From the NCBI GenBank assembly GCA_016931455.1, contig JAFGES010000035.1, positions 1 through 48,021 of the forward strand: 48,021 nucleotides of DNA, read 5' to 3'. Source of the DNA: Desulfobacterales bacterium. Its GTDB lineage: Bacteria; Desulfobacterota; Desulfobacteria; Desulfobacterales; JAHDSC01. The position numbers were made by a program, and so were the translations under genes. The notes beneath the pieces are model-generated. The model ran no database searches. It saw only the letters and a program-made list of their open reading frames with translations, and had not been told where the DNA came from. Shown in pieces: positions 1 through 7,842 of the stretch. How positions within the stretch are numbered: position 1 is the stretch's first letter; the number at the start of each line of letters is the position of its first letter.

Positions 1-357
1 AATCAGAGCCGCTTTTCAATTATTTTCCCTATAATTTCAAAAAATTATCCCTTTTTTTGCCTTTAAATTTAACTGCGAAACTTCAGTGATTATTTATTTT
101 TTTATTTTACCATAGAGAATAAAAAGCCTCCTATTAAAACACCCGAACCCGTAAACAATTATCCGGCCGCTTGACTTTACGGGTTCATTGCAGTTCCTGC
201 AACAAAAATCTTTTTAGATTTTGATTGCCTATGATGGGCTTACCGTCTTGCAAAGTGTGTCGGATCGATGCTAATGAAGCGCAACGCAGAAATTGGACTT
301 TTTGCAACGCCGTTGATTTTAATGTAAATTTTTATTGAGTATTGAGGTAATAAAAAC
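1..357. other. Gene-free region upstream of the AOR gene
   Basis: I see no convincing coding sequence in this stretch. It is AT-rich except for a cluster of three inverted repeats at 145-222, listed separately. The heptamer GCAACGC is repeated directly at 281-287 and 304-310. A short purine-rich site (TTGAGG) lies about ten bases before the AOR start codon. No clear -35/-10 pair was identified. Confidence 0.6.
145..222. repeat. Three successive inverted repeats upstream of the AOR gene
   Basis: Three perfect inverted repeats follow one another. The first has 11-bp arms GAACCCGTAAA (145-155) and TTTACGGGTTC (176-186) around a 20-nt spacer. The second is TTGCAG-TTC-CTGCAA (188-202). The third is AAAATCT-TTTT-AGATTTT (205-222). 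None ends in a long T-tract, so a simple terminator for an upstream gene is not the obvious reading. They could be operators for a metal- or substrate-responsive regulator of the AOR gene, or a structured 5' leader. The arms are seen directly; the role is inferred. Confidence 0.55.
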
Positions 358-2295
358 ATGTTCGGTTGGGCAGGAACCATTATCAGAATTGATCTTACAA
401 ACCATAGGATTGCAAAACAGCCGTTAGACGGGTCGATTGCTGAAAAATTTTTAGGCGGCAGAGGGCTGAATTCCAAAACCCTATTTGATGAAATTAAATC
501 TCAAATTGATCCATTGAGTCCGGAAAATATTATCTGTATTGCACCCGGGCTTTTATCCGCAACCGGATTAGGTCTTTCAAGCCGAGTTCATGTGAGCACG
601 CTTTCGGCTTACAGCGGAATTTTAGGCGACGGCAATGCCGGTGGATCATTTGCCTATTATTTGAAACGCGCGGGTTACGATCAAATCGTAATCTCCGGCC
701 GGGCGAATAAACCGTCTTATTTACTGATCCAGGACGAAAAAATTACGATTGAGGATGCTTCGGACCTTTGGGGTAAAACAACCTGGGAGGCGACGGACAT
801 CCTTATTAAAAGGCATGGAAAAGATATCAGTGTTGCCTGTATTGGACAGGCAGGGGAAAATCTGGTCCGTTTGGCGTCAACTATTGTAGATAAGTATTCT
901 TCCGCTGCTCGAGGCAGCGGTGCGGTTTGGGGCTCTAAAAATCTGAAAGCTATTGTAGTAAAAGGAACGGGAAACATTAAGCTTGCACATATTAAAGAAT
1001 TCTTAACCCTGACAAAAAAAGATATAAAATTTTTACATAAAGATAAAGTTCAGCAGGAAGTTGCGGCTCAGTTTGGATCACATTTCGGTATGAAGCACTG
1101 GTTTCCAGGACATCGAAATTCCGAAAAACGACTCTCAGCAGATGAAATACCTGACACGTTGAGACATGAAGCCTGGAAACAATATGAGGTCGGACGTACC
1201 GGTTGCCAAAGTTGTCATATTCGATGTAAAAATGTTTTTGAAATTCCCAGCGGAAACCGCAAGGGGGAAATCGGTGAAGCGCTTGAATATGAATGTATCT
1301 ACTGCCTGGGGACAAATTGCGGCATATATGATCCGGTAGCCATCATGGAAATGGAAAATCTCGCGGACGCTTATGGAATAGATATCATCGCTCTGGGTAA
1401 TACGATTGGCTTTGCAAAGGATCTTTATAACCGGGGGATTATTAATCAGGAGGATACCGGGGGCCTAAAGCTTGACTGGGAAGATGCCGGGTCCCAAATT
1501 GAACTGATTCATAAAACCGCATTAAGAGAAGGATTCGGCAATCTTATCGCCGAAGGCATGTACAGCATGGCCAAAATTATCGACAAGGGTGCTATGAATT
1601 ATTGTTATCACGTAAAAGGACTCAGCCGAGGGGTTTATCCCGCGGGACTATTTGCGCTTTCCCACGCTGTTTCAAGCCGAGGGGCGGATCATCTGCGAGG
1701 CAGAAGCTGGGCCGCGGGAGATAATTCCGATGAAAAAATATTACAAAAATTGAAAGCTGAAAAAATTTTGACCAAAGATCCTGTTCAGGCTCTTGGTTTG
1801 GGTGAGAGAGTGACGGCAATTGCAGATTCAATCGGTCGTTGTAAGGGGGCTGTCAACACTTGGACATGTACTGTTCCGCTGGTATGGATGTCTCCGATCT
1901 GGAAGGGACTGGCAAAGCTATTAACGGCGGCAACAGGAATTGAGTTTGATACGGAAATGATCGAAAAAGCGGCCGATAGAATTCATGCCGTCGAAAGAGC
2001 TTTCAATATCGTCCAAGGAATTACAATAATTCATGATCGCATTCCTCAAAAACCGGAAATGAAAGATACTCCTGCAGGAAAGAAGGAAAGAGAAAAACAT
2101 TTTGAGATGGTTAAGCAGTATTATAAAAAGCATGGATATGATCCGGTTACAGGGATCCCTAAAAGAAATACACTGAAATCGCTGGATCTTGAATATGTAG
2201 CTGATACGCTTGATTTGGGCGGCCCTTATAAAACATGGGATGGACCCCTGCTTTGGCCGGTGGATAAATACCCGCATGGAGGGAAAAGAGCTTAA
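358..2295 (+). CDS. aor: Tungsten-dependent aldehyde:ferredoxin oxidoreductase
   Basis: This 645-residue protein has the full length of the AOR family, which oxidises aldehydes to carboxylic acids with ferredoxin, or reduces acids in reverse, using a tungsto-bispterin and one 4Fe-4S cluster. The cluster ligands are visible as C283-x2-C286-x3-C290 plus a distant C495 in DSIGRCK, the arrangement of archaeal AOR. The N-terminal motif GGRGLNSK and the region SRGADHLRGRSW fit the cofactor-binding domains. No signal peptide is present, so the enzyme is cytoplasmic. It stands alone: no small ferredoxin subunit or MoaD-like gene lies beside it in the window. The ATG at 358 follows a modest TTGAGG site. 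Electrons delivered to ferredoxin could feed the Rnf complex encoded at 37695-43222 (inference). The substrate cannot be read from sequence. Confidence 0.93.
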   Translation: MFGWAGTIIRIDLTNHRIAKQPLDGSIAEKFLGGRGLNSKTLFDEIKSQIDPLSPENIICIAPGLLSATGLGLSSRVHVSTLSAYSGILGDGNAGGSFAYYLKRAGYDQIVISGRANKPSYLLIQDEKITIEDASDLWGKTTWEATDILIKRHGKDISVACIGQAGENLVRLASTIVDKYSSAARGSGAVWGSKNLKAIVVKGTGNIKLAHIKEFLTLTKKDIKFLHKDKVQQEVAAQFGSHFGMKHWFPGHRNSEKRLSADEIPDTLRHEAWKQYEVGRTGCQSCHIRCKNVFEIPSGNRKGEIGEALEYECIYCLGTNCGIYDPVAIMEMENLADAYGIDIIALGNTIGFAKDLYNRGIINQEDTGGLKLDWEDAGSQIELIHKTALREGFGNLIAEGMYSMAKIIDKGAMNYCYHVKGLSRGVYPAGLFALSHAVSSRGADHLRGRSWAAGDNSDEKILQKLKAEKILTKDPVQALGLGERVTAIADSIGRCKGAVNTWTCTVPLVWMSPIWKGLAKLLTAATGIEFDTEMIEKAADRIHAVERAFNIVQGITIIHDRIPQKPEMKDTPAGKKEREKHFEMVKQYYKKHGYDPVTGIPKRNTLKSLDLEYVADTLDLGGPYKTWDGPLLWPVDKYPHGGKRA

Positions 2296-2318
2296 CTCGA
2301 ACGACTCATAAAATAATA

Positions 2319-2366
2319 AAAAGGGCATCTCATAATCAGCCGACTAAGCTGATGCAATGCCCTTTT
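2319..2366. terminator. Bidirectional terminator between AOR and cold-shock genes
   Basis: The arms AAAAGGGCAT (2319-2328) and ATGCCCTTTT (2357-2366) are perfect complements. The loop contains a smaller stem ATCAGC (2335-2340) / GCTGAT (2348-2353). T-rich sequence follows the stem on both strands, so it can end the AOR transcript on the plus strand and the cold-shock transcript on the minus strand. Confidence 0.85.
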
Positions 2367-2399
2367 TCTTATCCGTGCGATATCAATACAAGAGGTCGA

Positions 2400-2600
2400 T
2401 TAAACGACTTTTACATTTACAGCAGCAGGTCCTTTGGCTCCTTGCTCAATATCGAAAGTGACCCGGCAGCCTTCACTAAGAGATTTAAAACCCTCTGATT
2501 TAATACCTGAAAAATGAACAAATACATCCGGTCCATCTTCTTGCTCAATGAAACCAAAGCCTTTTTTATCGCTAAACCACTTTACTATTCCATTTGCCAT
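2400..2600 (-). CDS. Cold-shock domain protein (CspA family)
   Basis: This 66-residue protein is a single cold-shock domain with both nucleic-acid-binding motifs: KGFGFI (RNP1) and DVFVHFS (RNP2). The family binds single-stranded DNA and RNA and melts mRNA secondary structure; some members are cold-induced and others are constitutive. The opening [18 protein letters not shown] is canonical, and the length is normal. A strong ribosome-binding site (GGAAAGGAGGG) precedes the ATG. The gene is monocistronic, with its own promoter about 130 bp upstream and the shared terminator downstream. The roughly 120-nt untranslated leader implied by that promoter resembles the long leaders of cold-regulated csp mRNAs, but cold regulation cannot be proven from sequence. 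Confidence 0.97.
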   Translation of the reverse strand: MANGIVKWFSDKKGFGFIEQEDGPDVFVHFSGIKSEGFKSLSEGCRVTFDIEQGAKGPAAVNVKVV

Positions 2601-2726
2601 TGTGATACCCTCCTTTCCAAAAAATTCTCATGGTCCCAGACTTTGGGTTATCACTTCGGCAAACAGATCAATCCCTCAGAACGAAACCGACCCGCTATTT
2701 AATGCGGGCCTTTATTTATTTTTGTC

Positions 2727-2754
2727 ATTATAGCGCGCTTTTTTATAAAAGCAA
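2727..2754 (-). promoter_or_regulatory. Sigma-70-type promoter of the cold-shock gene
   Basis: On the minus strand a perfect -10 hexamer TATAAT (plus positions 2727-2732) lies 16 bp from a -35-like TTGCTT (2749-2754). Initiation near 2720 would give a leader of about 120 nt before the csp start at 2600. A short stem CCCGC/GCGGG (2691-2695 with 2704-2708) sits near the 5' end of that leader. Confidence 0.6.
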
Positions 2755-2941
2755 GTTCTTATACACTAAAAAATGTTGCTAGTCATAATTTTTGACTGCG
2801 TCGAAAAAAATCAAAATTGAGATTGAAACGGCAAAGTAGCCTTGCACAGACCCCATAGAACCTATTAAGCTAATAAAACCGAAGTTTTTTTCAATATAAT
2901 AGCTCGAATTAAGTCTTCTAAGTTCTTAAAAAACGAATACC

Positions 2942-2956
2942 GGAATTAATAATTCC
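2942..2956. repeat. 15-bp palindrome upstream of the sigma-54 element
   Basis: GGAATT-AAT-AATTCC is a perfect palindrome about 165 bp upstream of the -24 element at 3120. That is a typical distance for an activator-binding site of a sigma-54 promoter. Short AT-rich palindromes arise easily by chance here, so this is only a candidate. The rest of 2755-3319 holds no gene I can recognise. Confidence 0.25.
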
Positions 2957-3119
2957 TAAATTCATAAATTAATTTTATTTAATTTTTCGGCCAATTAATC
3001 ATCCTTACCCCTTTGCATCCGATTCGATCAGGATTCACCTTCCAGAAACCGGATATTATAGTTCTGATAAACAATTCGATAAGATTATTATTTCTTTTAA
3101 TATCAGTAGTTTATTAATT

Positions 3120-3134
3120 TGGTACGTCTTTTGC
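3120..3134 (+). promoter_or_regulatory. Sigma-54 (-24/-12) promoter for the SpeD/ATP-grasp cluster
   Basis: TGGTACGTCTTTTGC matches the sigma-54 consensus TGGCAC-N5-TTGC, with GG at 3121-3122 and GC at 3133-3134 separated by the required 10 nt. It lies about 185 bp before the first gene of the cluster. An NtrC-type activator is encoded at the far end of the same gene set, at 7843-9264, which strengthens the call. Confidence 0.7.
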
Positions 3135-3319
3135 TTTTTAGTCGCTCATTCATTTGTAAAGAATAATGGAAGCAAAAATCATAGATATAATGAGTAGATA
3201 TTACCATAATGCACCCCCCCATTTAATATCCTAATATCCGGCATCGCACTTGAGAAGATCTTAAGCACGCATATTATTAACGCTAATTTTCGATCAATCA
3301 GGAGTTTTAGAAACTTATT

Positions 3320-3541
3320 ATGAAAGACAAAACAATCATCTGTATTCAATGCGAAGAATCTTTTATTTTCTCTGTATCCGAACAGAAACGCTTTGACAAA
3401 CAGGGATTTGATGATCCCAAGCGCTGCCCCAATTGTCGCAAAAAGAAAATGAAAGCTAGTGAATCGAACGACGATTCCAAAAAACGTAAAAGTAAAAAAT
3501 TACACTCAAGTCGGAATTATTATGATCTGGATTATGAATAG
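3320..3541 (+). CDS. Small zinc-ribbon protein
   Basis: This 73-residue, highly charged protein has one treble-clef or zinc-ribbon-like unit. The first pair is CIQC near residues 8-11 and the second is CPNC near residues 37-40, so four cysteines can bind one zinc. The C-terminal third is rich in lysine and serine and is probably disordered. It resembles the family annotated as probable zinc-ribbon domain proteins, whose function is unknown to me; nucleic-acid or protein binding is the usual guess. A ribosome-binding site (CAGGAG) lies upstream. It is the first gene downstream of the sigma-54 element at 3120 and lies 47 bp before the SpeD-like gene, so it is probably co-transcribed with the cluster. 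Confidence 0.75.
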   Translation: MKDKTIICIQCEESFIFSVSEQKRFDKQGFDDPKRCPNCRKKKMKASESNDDSKKRKSKKLHSSRNYYDLDYE

Positions 3542-3588
3542 CATCGATAACGACAAAACCATCATACACAACAAGAGGACCGATTAGA

Positions 3589-3975
3589 ATGAAAAATGAT
3601 GCACTTGAAGCAATTAGAAAAAAAAACGCATGGGGTCTGTTATCCTGTATTGATCTTTATGACTGCGATCCTGAAAAAATTAGAAGTGAATCAGAAATCC
3701 GAAATTTTGTTAAAAGACTTTGCGACCTGATCGAAATGAAACGTTTTGGGGAAACCCAGATCGTTCATTTTGGAGAAGACGAAAAAGTTGCCGGCTTTTC
3801 CATGACGCAACTTATAGAAACTTCCTTAATATCTGCTCATTTTGCCAACAAATCCAATACAACCTATCTTGATGTATTCAGCTGTAAACCTTACCAGCCT
3901 CAAGTCGTCGTCGACTTTGCCAAAAATTTTTTCAAGTCAAATCGGGTTAAATTCAATGTGATTGTCAGAGAATAA
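3589..3975 (+). CDS. SpeD-like pyruvoyl decarboxylase (AdoMet decarboxylase family)
   Basis: This 128-residue protein matches the small bacterial S-adenosylmethionine decarboxylase fold. It starts with a DLYDCDPEKI strand-loop and carries the active-site signature with Ser79, His84 and Cys99. These have exactly the spacing (+5, +20) of Ser63, His68 and Cys83 in the Thermotoga enzyme. Ser79 would be the self-cleavage residue that becomes the pyruvoyl cofactor. However, the usual ESHxSIHTWPE segment reads TSLISAHFANK here: the His after the serine and the TWPE residues that line the substrate pocket are replaced. SpeD homologues with altered pockets are known to decarboxylate ornithine or arginine, so the substrate is open. 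The ATG has a GAGG site. Spermidine-synthase genes are not adjacent; instead an acyltransferase, ATP-grasp ligase and PLP decarboxylase follow. Confidence 0.8.
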   Translation: MKNDALEAIRKKNAWGLLSCIDLYDCDPEKIRSESEIRNFVKRLCDLIEMKRFGETQIVHFGEDEKVAGFSMTQLIETSLISAHFANKSNTTYLDVFSCKPYQPQVVVDFAKNFFKSNRVKFNVIVRE

Positions 3976-3986
3976 AAGTCATTTCA

Positions 3987-5051
3987 ATGACTCCGCCCGA
4001 ATTGTATTATCAAGATAAAGGTATACTTGTGCTTAAAAAAAAATATATCAGAGATCCGAGTTCCTGCCGTGAACTTTGGAAGAAGCTTTTAAAGCCGATT
4101 AAAAATTCCGATTCATGGGAATTTCGGAACTGCTTTCAAAAACATTATAAAAATCCCCTCTGTTTTATGCTGCTTGAAGACAATCAAGGAATTCAAGCGA
4201 TGCTGCCGTTGAGTTATCTCGAAAGTAAAGATCAATATGTTTTTTTTCCTGGAGAAACCTGGAATTATAAAACATGGCTTGAACGAACCCCGTTTTATTG
4301 CCGAAATCCCCAAACTATCATGAATGTATTTTCTGAATGCCCGGAAAATACATATTTAAGATATATACGATCCCCGGAAACATTTGAAACACAAAACCTT
4401 GAAGTTGATGAAATTGCCTATGGTCTGCATCCAGGCCGCATGGCCTTTGATATTTCCATTTATTTTAACCGCTTTACAACGAAACGGCTAAAAGAAATAA
4501 AGAAAGAAATTGCCAAGCTGACCGGTTCCAAAGCCGTTTACAAGATAAATCGGCTGGAAGATTTCGATCAAATGATTGAATGGAACTTGGAACGTTACCA
4601 TACAAATTCTTATTTTTTCGATGCACGTTTCAGAGAAAGCTTCAGAGAACTCATGTATCTGCTTTTCTCAAAAGGCCGATTGCGCATGGTCAGCTTGATT
4701 ATTAACGGCAAAACCGCGGCGGTGGATATTGGAGCCGTTTATAAGAGCACTTTTACAATTTATGCCGGTGGAACAAACCCTATTTTTCCCGGGGCTGCTA
4801 AAGTAATTAATATGTACCACATAGAAAGCGCTTTTTATCATAAGTTTTCAAACGTGGATTTTCTTTGCGGAGACTTTAACTGGAAAAAATTTTGGCACCT
4901 TGATTCGGAACCACTTTTTAAATTTGTAAATCCCTTGCTGAAAAATAAAACCCACACCTATCGCATTGACTCCAAAGGATATATGAATTCAGTCTTCAAA
5001 CAAGGGAAGGACCGTCCGAATGGAGCGGAAAACCGGCTTTCAAATGTCTGA
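3987..5051 (+). CDS. GNAT/FemAB-like acyltransferase (Acetyltransf_6 type)
   Basis: This is a 354-residue protein of the double-GNAT type (BioF2-like or CelD-like acetyltransferase domain). The C-terminal half carries the recognisable core: a helix with FTTKRLKEIKKEIAKL, the segment RLRMVSLIINGKTAAVDIGAVYKSTFTIYAGG, and the closing DFLCGDFNWKKFWHLDSEPL. The last of these corresponds to the DFLRGDEPYK-type ending of this family. Members transfer acyl or aminoacyl groups to amines. No signal peptide or membrane segment is seen. The start lies 11 bp after the SpeD-like stop and has a poor ribosome-binding site, suggesting translational coupling. The 3' end overlaps the ATP-grasp gene by 32 bp. 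In this context it may acylate the amine made by the SpeD-like enzyme (inference). Confidence 0.72.
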   Translation: MTPPELYYQDKGILVLKKKYIRDPSSCRELWKKLLKPIKNSDSWEFRNCFQKHYKNPLCFMLLEDNQGIQAMLPLSYLESKDQYVFFPGETWNYKTWLERTPFYCRNPQTIMNVFSECPENTYLRYIRSPETFETQNLEVDEIAYGLHPGRMAFDISIYFNRFTTKRLKEIKKEIAKLTGSKAVYKINRLEDFDQMIEWNLERYHTNSYFFDARFRESFRELMYLLFSKGRLRMVSLIINGKTAAVDIGAVYKSTFTIYAGGTNPIFPGAAKVINMYHIESAFYHKFSNVDFLCGDFNWKKFWHLDSEPLFKFVNPLLKNKTHTYRIDSKGYMNSVFKQGKDRPNGAENRLSNV

Positions 5052-6339
5052 TCTTGTTTTAGTTATCGGAACAACTCCGGATTATGTGGTCAGAATCCAA
5101 AATAGTCATCCGGACACGGCTTTTTTTATTTTAAGTGAAATTTTCAAAAAACATGATCTTCTGGAAACAATCCCTAACAGGAAGATGGTTTTCGCGCCGT
5201 TTGAAAATTTTCGGGCAACCCTTCAAGTCGTAAATCATTTTTTAAATTCCGAGAGACTCAGACCCTGTGCAATCGCATGCTTTGACTGCGAATCTTTGAT
5301 GATTGCAGCTAGGCTGGCGCTTGCACTGGGGATAAAGTTTGCGCTTCCAACATCAATTAGCTTTTGTCGAAACAAATTTAAAGCTAAAAGGATTTGGAAC
5401 TCTATCGGCATTCCTACCCCTTCCGGAATTTTAGCCGCCAACCTTGAAGAAACCCTTAATTTTTTCCAAGCCAATCCGGCCGGTATTGTACTCAAACCAA
5501 TTTCCGGTAGCGGTAGTGAACTTGTTTTTTGTTGTTCAAGTCAAACCCAGGTGAAAGAATCCGTTGATATTATAAAAGAAGAACTCTATCGAAGAAGAAC
5601 GCATCCGCTTTATGAATCATTATCCACTTCATTTTCAGCAGGTTATGACCTTGATTCATGTCGCAGTTGGGTCGCCGAAGCTTTTATAGCAGGACCGGAA
5701 TATAGCTGTGACTTTATCTTAGATGAGGGTCAAATCCGAATCATTCGGACAACCGGTAAAATCATGGCCCCTGATCAAACATTCGGATCTGTTTTTGCCT
5801 ACACCTTTCCCGCGGAATTTCCAGATGGATTTGCAATCGAAGCCTTGATGGATACACTTAAAAAAGCGGCGACCGCTCTTGGATTCAATTGGGGACATTT
5901 TATGGCGGATTTTATTATTAATCATAATACACCCATCATCCTGGAACTTTCACCCAGACCGGGCGGAGATTCCATCCCTGATCTCATTCAAATTGCGTCG
6001 AAAAAAAATATTCTCGGCGTTCATCTGGATTTTGTGTGCGGCAAACTCGACTTGTCGAATTTTCCCATTAAAGCCTCGAATCGCTTTGCGAGTATCAACC
6101 TTTTTATACCCGAAGAAGGTATCATTGAGCACTTGGATGTCTCCACTCTCTTTGCGCATCGGGAGGTAAAAGACGTTGTTTTGAAAAAAGGAGTCGGCGA
6201 CAAAATAACCCTACCCCCATCGGACTATGATAACCGGCTGCTGGGGCACTGTTTACTATCCACCAAAGGTGTCACAGATCTTTTAGCCCTTTCTAAGAAA
6301 TTGAATGCCGAAATAAATTTACATCTATCACACCCATAA
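5020..6339 (+). CDS. ATP-grasp ligase (carboxylate-amine ligase type)
   Basis: This 439-residue ATP-grasp enzyme has the expected order: a Rossmann-like N-domain to about residue 115, the entry helix RNKFKAKRIWNSIGIPTPSG, the ATP-lysine strand IVLKPISGSGS near residue 158, the strand WVAEAFIAGPEYSCDF near 220, and the metal/ATP signature ILELSPRPGGD near 308. The family activates a carboxylate as acyl phosphate and joins it to an amine or thiol; L-amino-acid ligases and BtrJ-like or carnosine-type enzymes are relatives. The ATG at 5020 has a strong GGGAAGGA site and overlaps the previous gene by 32 bp; a second ATG at 5044 would cut the overlap to 8 bp but has a weaker site. Together with its neighbours it suggests formation of an amide between an amino acid and a polyamine-like amine. 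The exact substrates are unknown. Confidence 0.85.
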   Translation: MERKTGFQMSDLVLVIGTTPDYVVRIQNSHPDTAFFILSEIFKKHDLLETIPNRKMVFAPFENFRATLQVVNHFLNSERLRPCAIACFDCESLMIAARLALALGIKFALPTSISFCRNKFKAKRIWNSIGIPTPSGILAANLEETLNFFQANPAGIVLKPISGSGSELVFCCSSQTQVKESVDIIKEELYRRRTHPLYESLSTSFSAGYDLDSCRSWVAEAFIAGPEYSCDFILDEGQIRIIRTTGKIMAPDQTFGSVFAYTFPAEFPDGFAIEALMDTLKKAATALGFNWGHFMADFIINHNTPIILELSPRPGGDSIPDLIQIASKKNILGVHLDFVCGKLDLSNFPIKASNRFASINLFIPEEGIIEHLDVSTLFAHREVKDVVLKKGVGDKITLPPSDYDNRLLGHCLLSTKGVTDLLALSKKLNAEINLHLSHP

Positions 6340-6362
6340 TCCTTTTTGACGATTGAATAAAA

Positions 6363-7712
6363 ATGAACATCGCACCTAAGATAAGTCTATTGCAGCTATT
6401 TCATCACGCAATAAAACTGCGCGAAAAAAGGCTGCCGTCTGAAACTTTGGAACGTTATATTGAGTCTATCCAGGCAAAAAGACCTATTTTCCTTGAAAGT
6501 GTGCAACGCTTCGGAAGCCCATTGTATTTTTTTGATCAACCTTCCCTGGACTTACGTATCCAAAAGTTTCGAGAAGTTTTTTCATCCCATTTTCAAAAAT
6601 ATCGAGCTTTTTATGCAATGAAGAGCAATTCATTTTCCGGGGTATGCAAACAAGTCATCAAATCAGGACTCGGCCTCGATGTTTCAAGTGGATTTGAACT
6701 TGCAAAAGCACTGAACCTGGGTTGCAAAAGCATCATTTTTAGTGGGCCTGGAAAAACTAATGAAGAACTTGAACTGGTTATAAGAAATTATGAATCCATC
6801 ACTATCCTTATCGACAGCATTAATGAGTTTCAGAGGCTTTCCGCCCTGGTAAAGCAAACACAAAATCCGGTTAAAATTTCAGCCGGCATTCGAATATCTT
6901 CCAAGTCTCAAAAAGCGTGGGATAAATTCGGTATACCTTTACCCCAGGCCCTCGAACTTATCAAAGAGACTTGCGTGGAAGAAAAAATAAATCTTGAAGG
7001 GATCCAATTTCATACCAGTTGGAATCTGAATCCCGATGCGCAGGTGGCTATGATAAATAAAATCGGTCATAGCCTAAAAAAGCGTCTACCGGCGAAGCTT
7101 CGGCAAAGATTAAAATTTATTGATATCGGGGGTGGCTTTTGGCCTGAATGTGGTGAATGGCTCAACCCTGAAAACACACACAAGGGAAATATTGTACGAC
7201 TGCTCGATCCTACATATAAATTCAGATCCGTTTATTATTTTCGAAAAGCTGTTCCCTTAGACCTTTTTGCACAAAAGATTGCAAATGCTATTTCCGCTCA
7301 AGAATCACCATTGGCAAGTCTAGAAGTATGGGCCGAGCCGGGAAGGTGGATTTCGCATTTCGCAATGCACATTTTACTGAAAGTGATCGATATAAAAAGC
7401 GGGAAAAAAGCGATTACGGACGGTGGAACCAATTTATTAGGGTGGGAAAGGCCCTTAAGTGAGTTTATCCCCATCATCAATCTTTCAAAGCCTTCTACCC
7501 GTGCTATGGATTTTAAGGTTTTTGGTTCTTTGTGTACCCCACTGGATATCTGGGGGGCCAAAGTTTTCGGCGAAAGCATTTCTCCCGGGGACATACTGCT
7601 AGTCCCGGATCAAGGAGCCTATACATTTTCATTAAGACAGTCCTTCATCAAACCGATAGCCGACGTCATTCATTATAACGGGACGACTGCGGCAATCGTG
7701 GAAAAGGATTAA
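6363..7712 (+). CDS. Fold-III PLP-dependent decarboxylase (DapDC/ODC-like)
   Basis: This is a 449-residue member of the alanine-racemase-fold decarboxylases (LysA, ornithine/arginine and carboxynorspermidine decarboxylases). The PLP lysine is K87 in YAMKSNSF. The phosphate-binding glycine motif is IGGGFWPE near residue 255, and the EPGRW motif is near 324. The active-site Cys contributed by the partner subunit is in CTPLDIW near 391, followed by a conserved LVPDQGAYTFS segment. The usual DapDC motif HIGS is replaced by HTSWN, so the substrate is probably not meso-diaminopimelate. An extra N-terminal helical region of about 45 residues precedes the barrel. It lies 23 bp after the ATP-grasp gene and is the last enzyme of the cluster. 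A carboxylated amide or carboxy-polyamine intermediate is an attractive but unproven substrate. Confidence 0.85.
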   Translation: MNIAPKISLLQLFHHAIKLREKRLPSETLERYIESIQAKRPIFLESVQRFGSPLYFFDQPSLDLRIQKFREVFSSHFQKYRAFYAMKSNSFSGVCKQVIKSGLGLDVSSGFELAKALNLGCKSIIFSGPGKTNEELELVIRNYESITILIDSINEFQRLSALVKQTQNPVKISAGIRISSKSQKAWDKFGIPLPQALELIKETCVEEKINLEGIQFHTSWNLNPDAQVAMINKIGHSLKKRLPAKLRQRLKFIDIGGGFWPECGEWLNPENTHKGNIVRLLDPTYKFRSVYYFRKAVPLDLFAQKIANAISAQESPLASLEVWAEPGRWISHFAMHILLKVIDIKSGKKAITDGGTNLLGWERPLSEFIPIINLSKPSTRAMDFKVFGSLCTPLDIWGAKVFGESISPGDILLVPDQGAYTFSLRQSFIKPIADVIHYNGTTAAIVEKD

Positions 7713-7842
7713 AATGAAAGCATTTTATTGCAATATAAAAATATTCTTTATAATAATAAATTATCCAACAAAATTTTATACTCCCGAGCATGCGGTTAAA
7801 AAACATCATTAAAAATAATCAGCTTAAAAAAAGTATGCAAAG

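Noticed and set aside
180-357. Molybdenum/tungsten-cofactor riboswitch upstream of AOR
   Set aside because: Inverted repeats are present, but I could not match the conserved core of the known Moco RNA motif; left as unassigned repeats.
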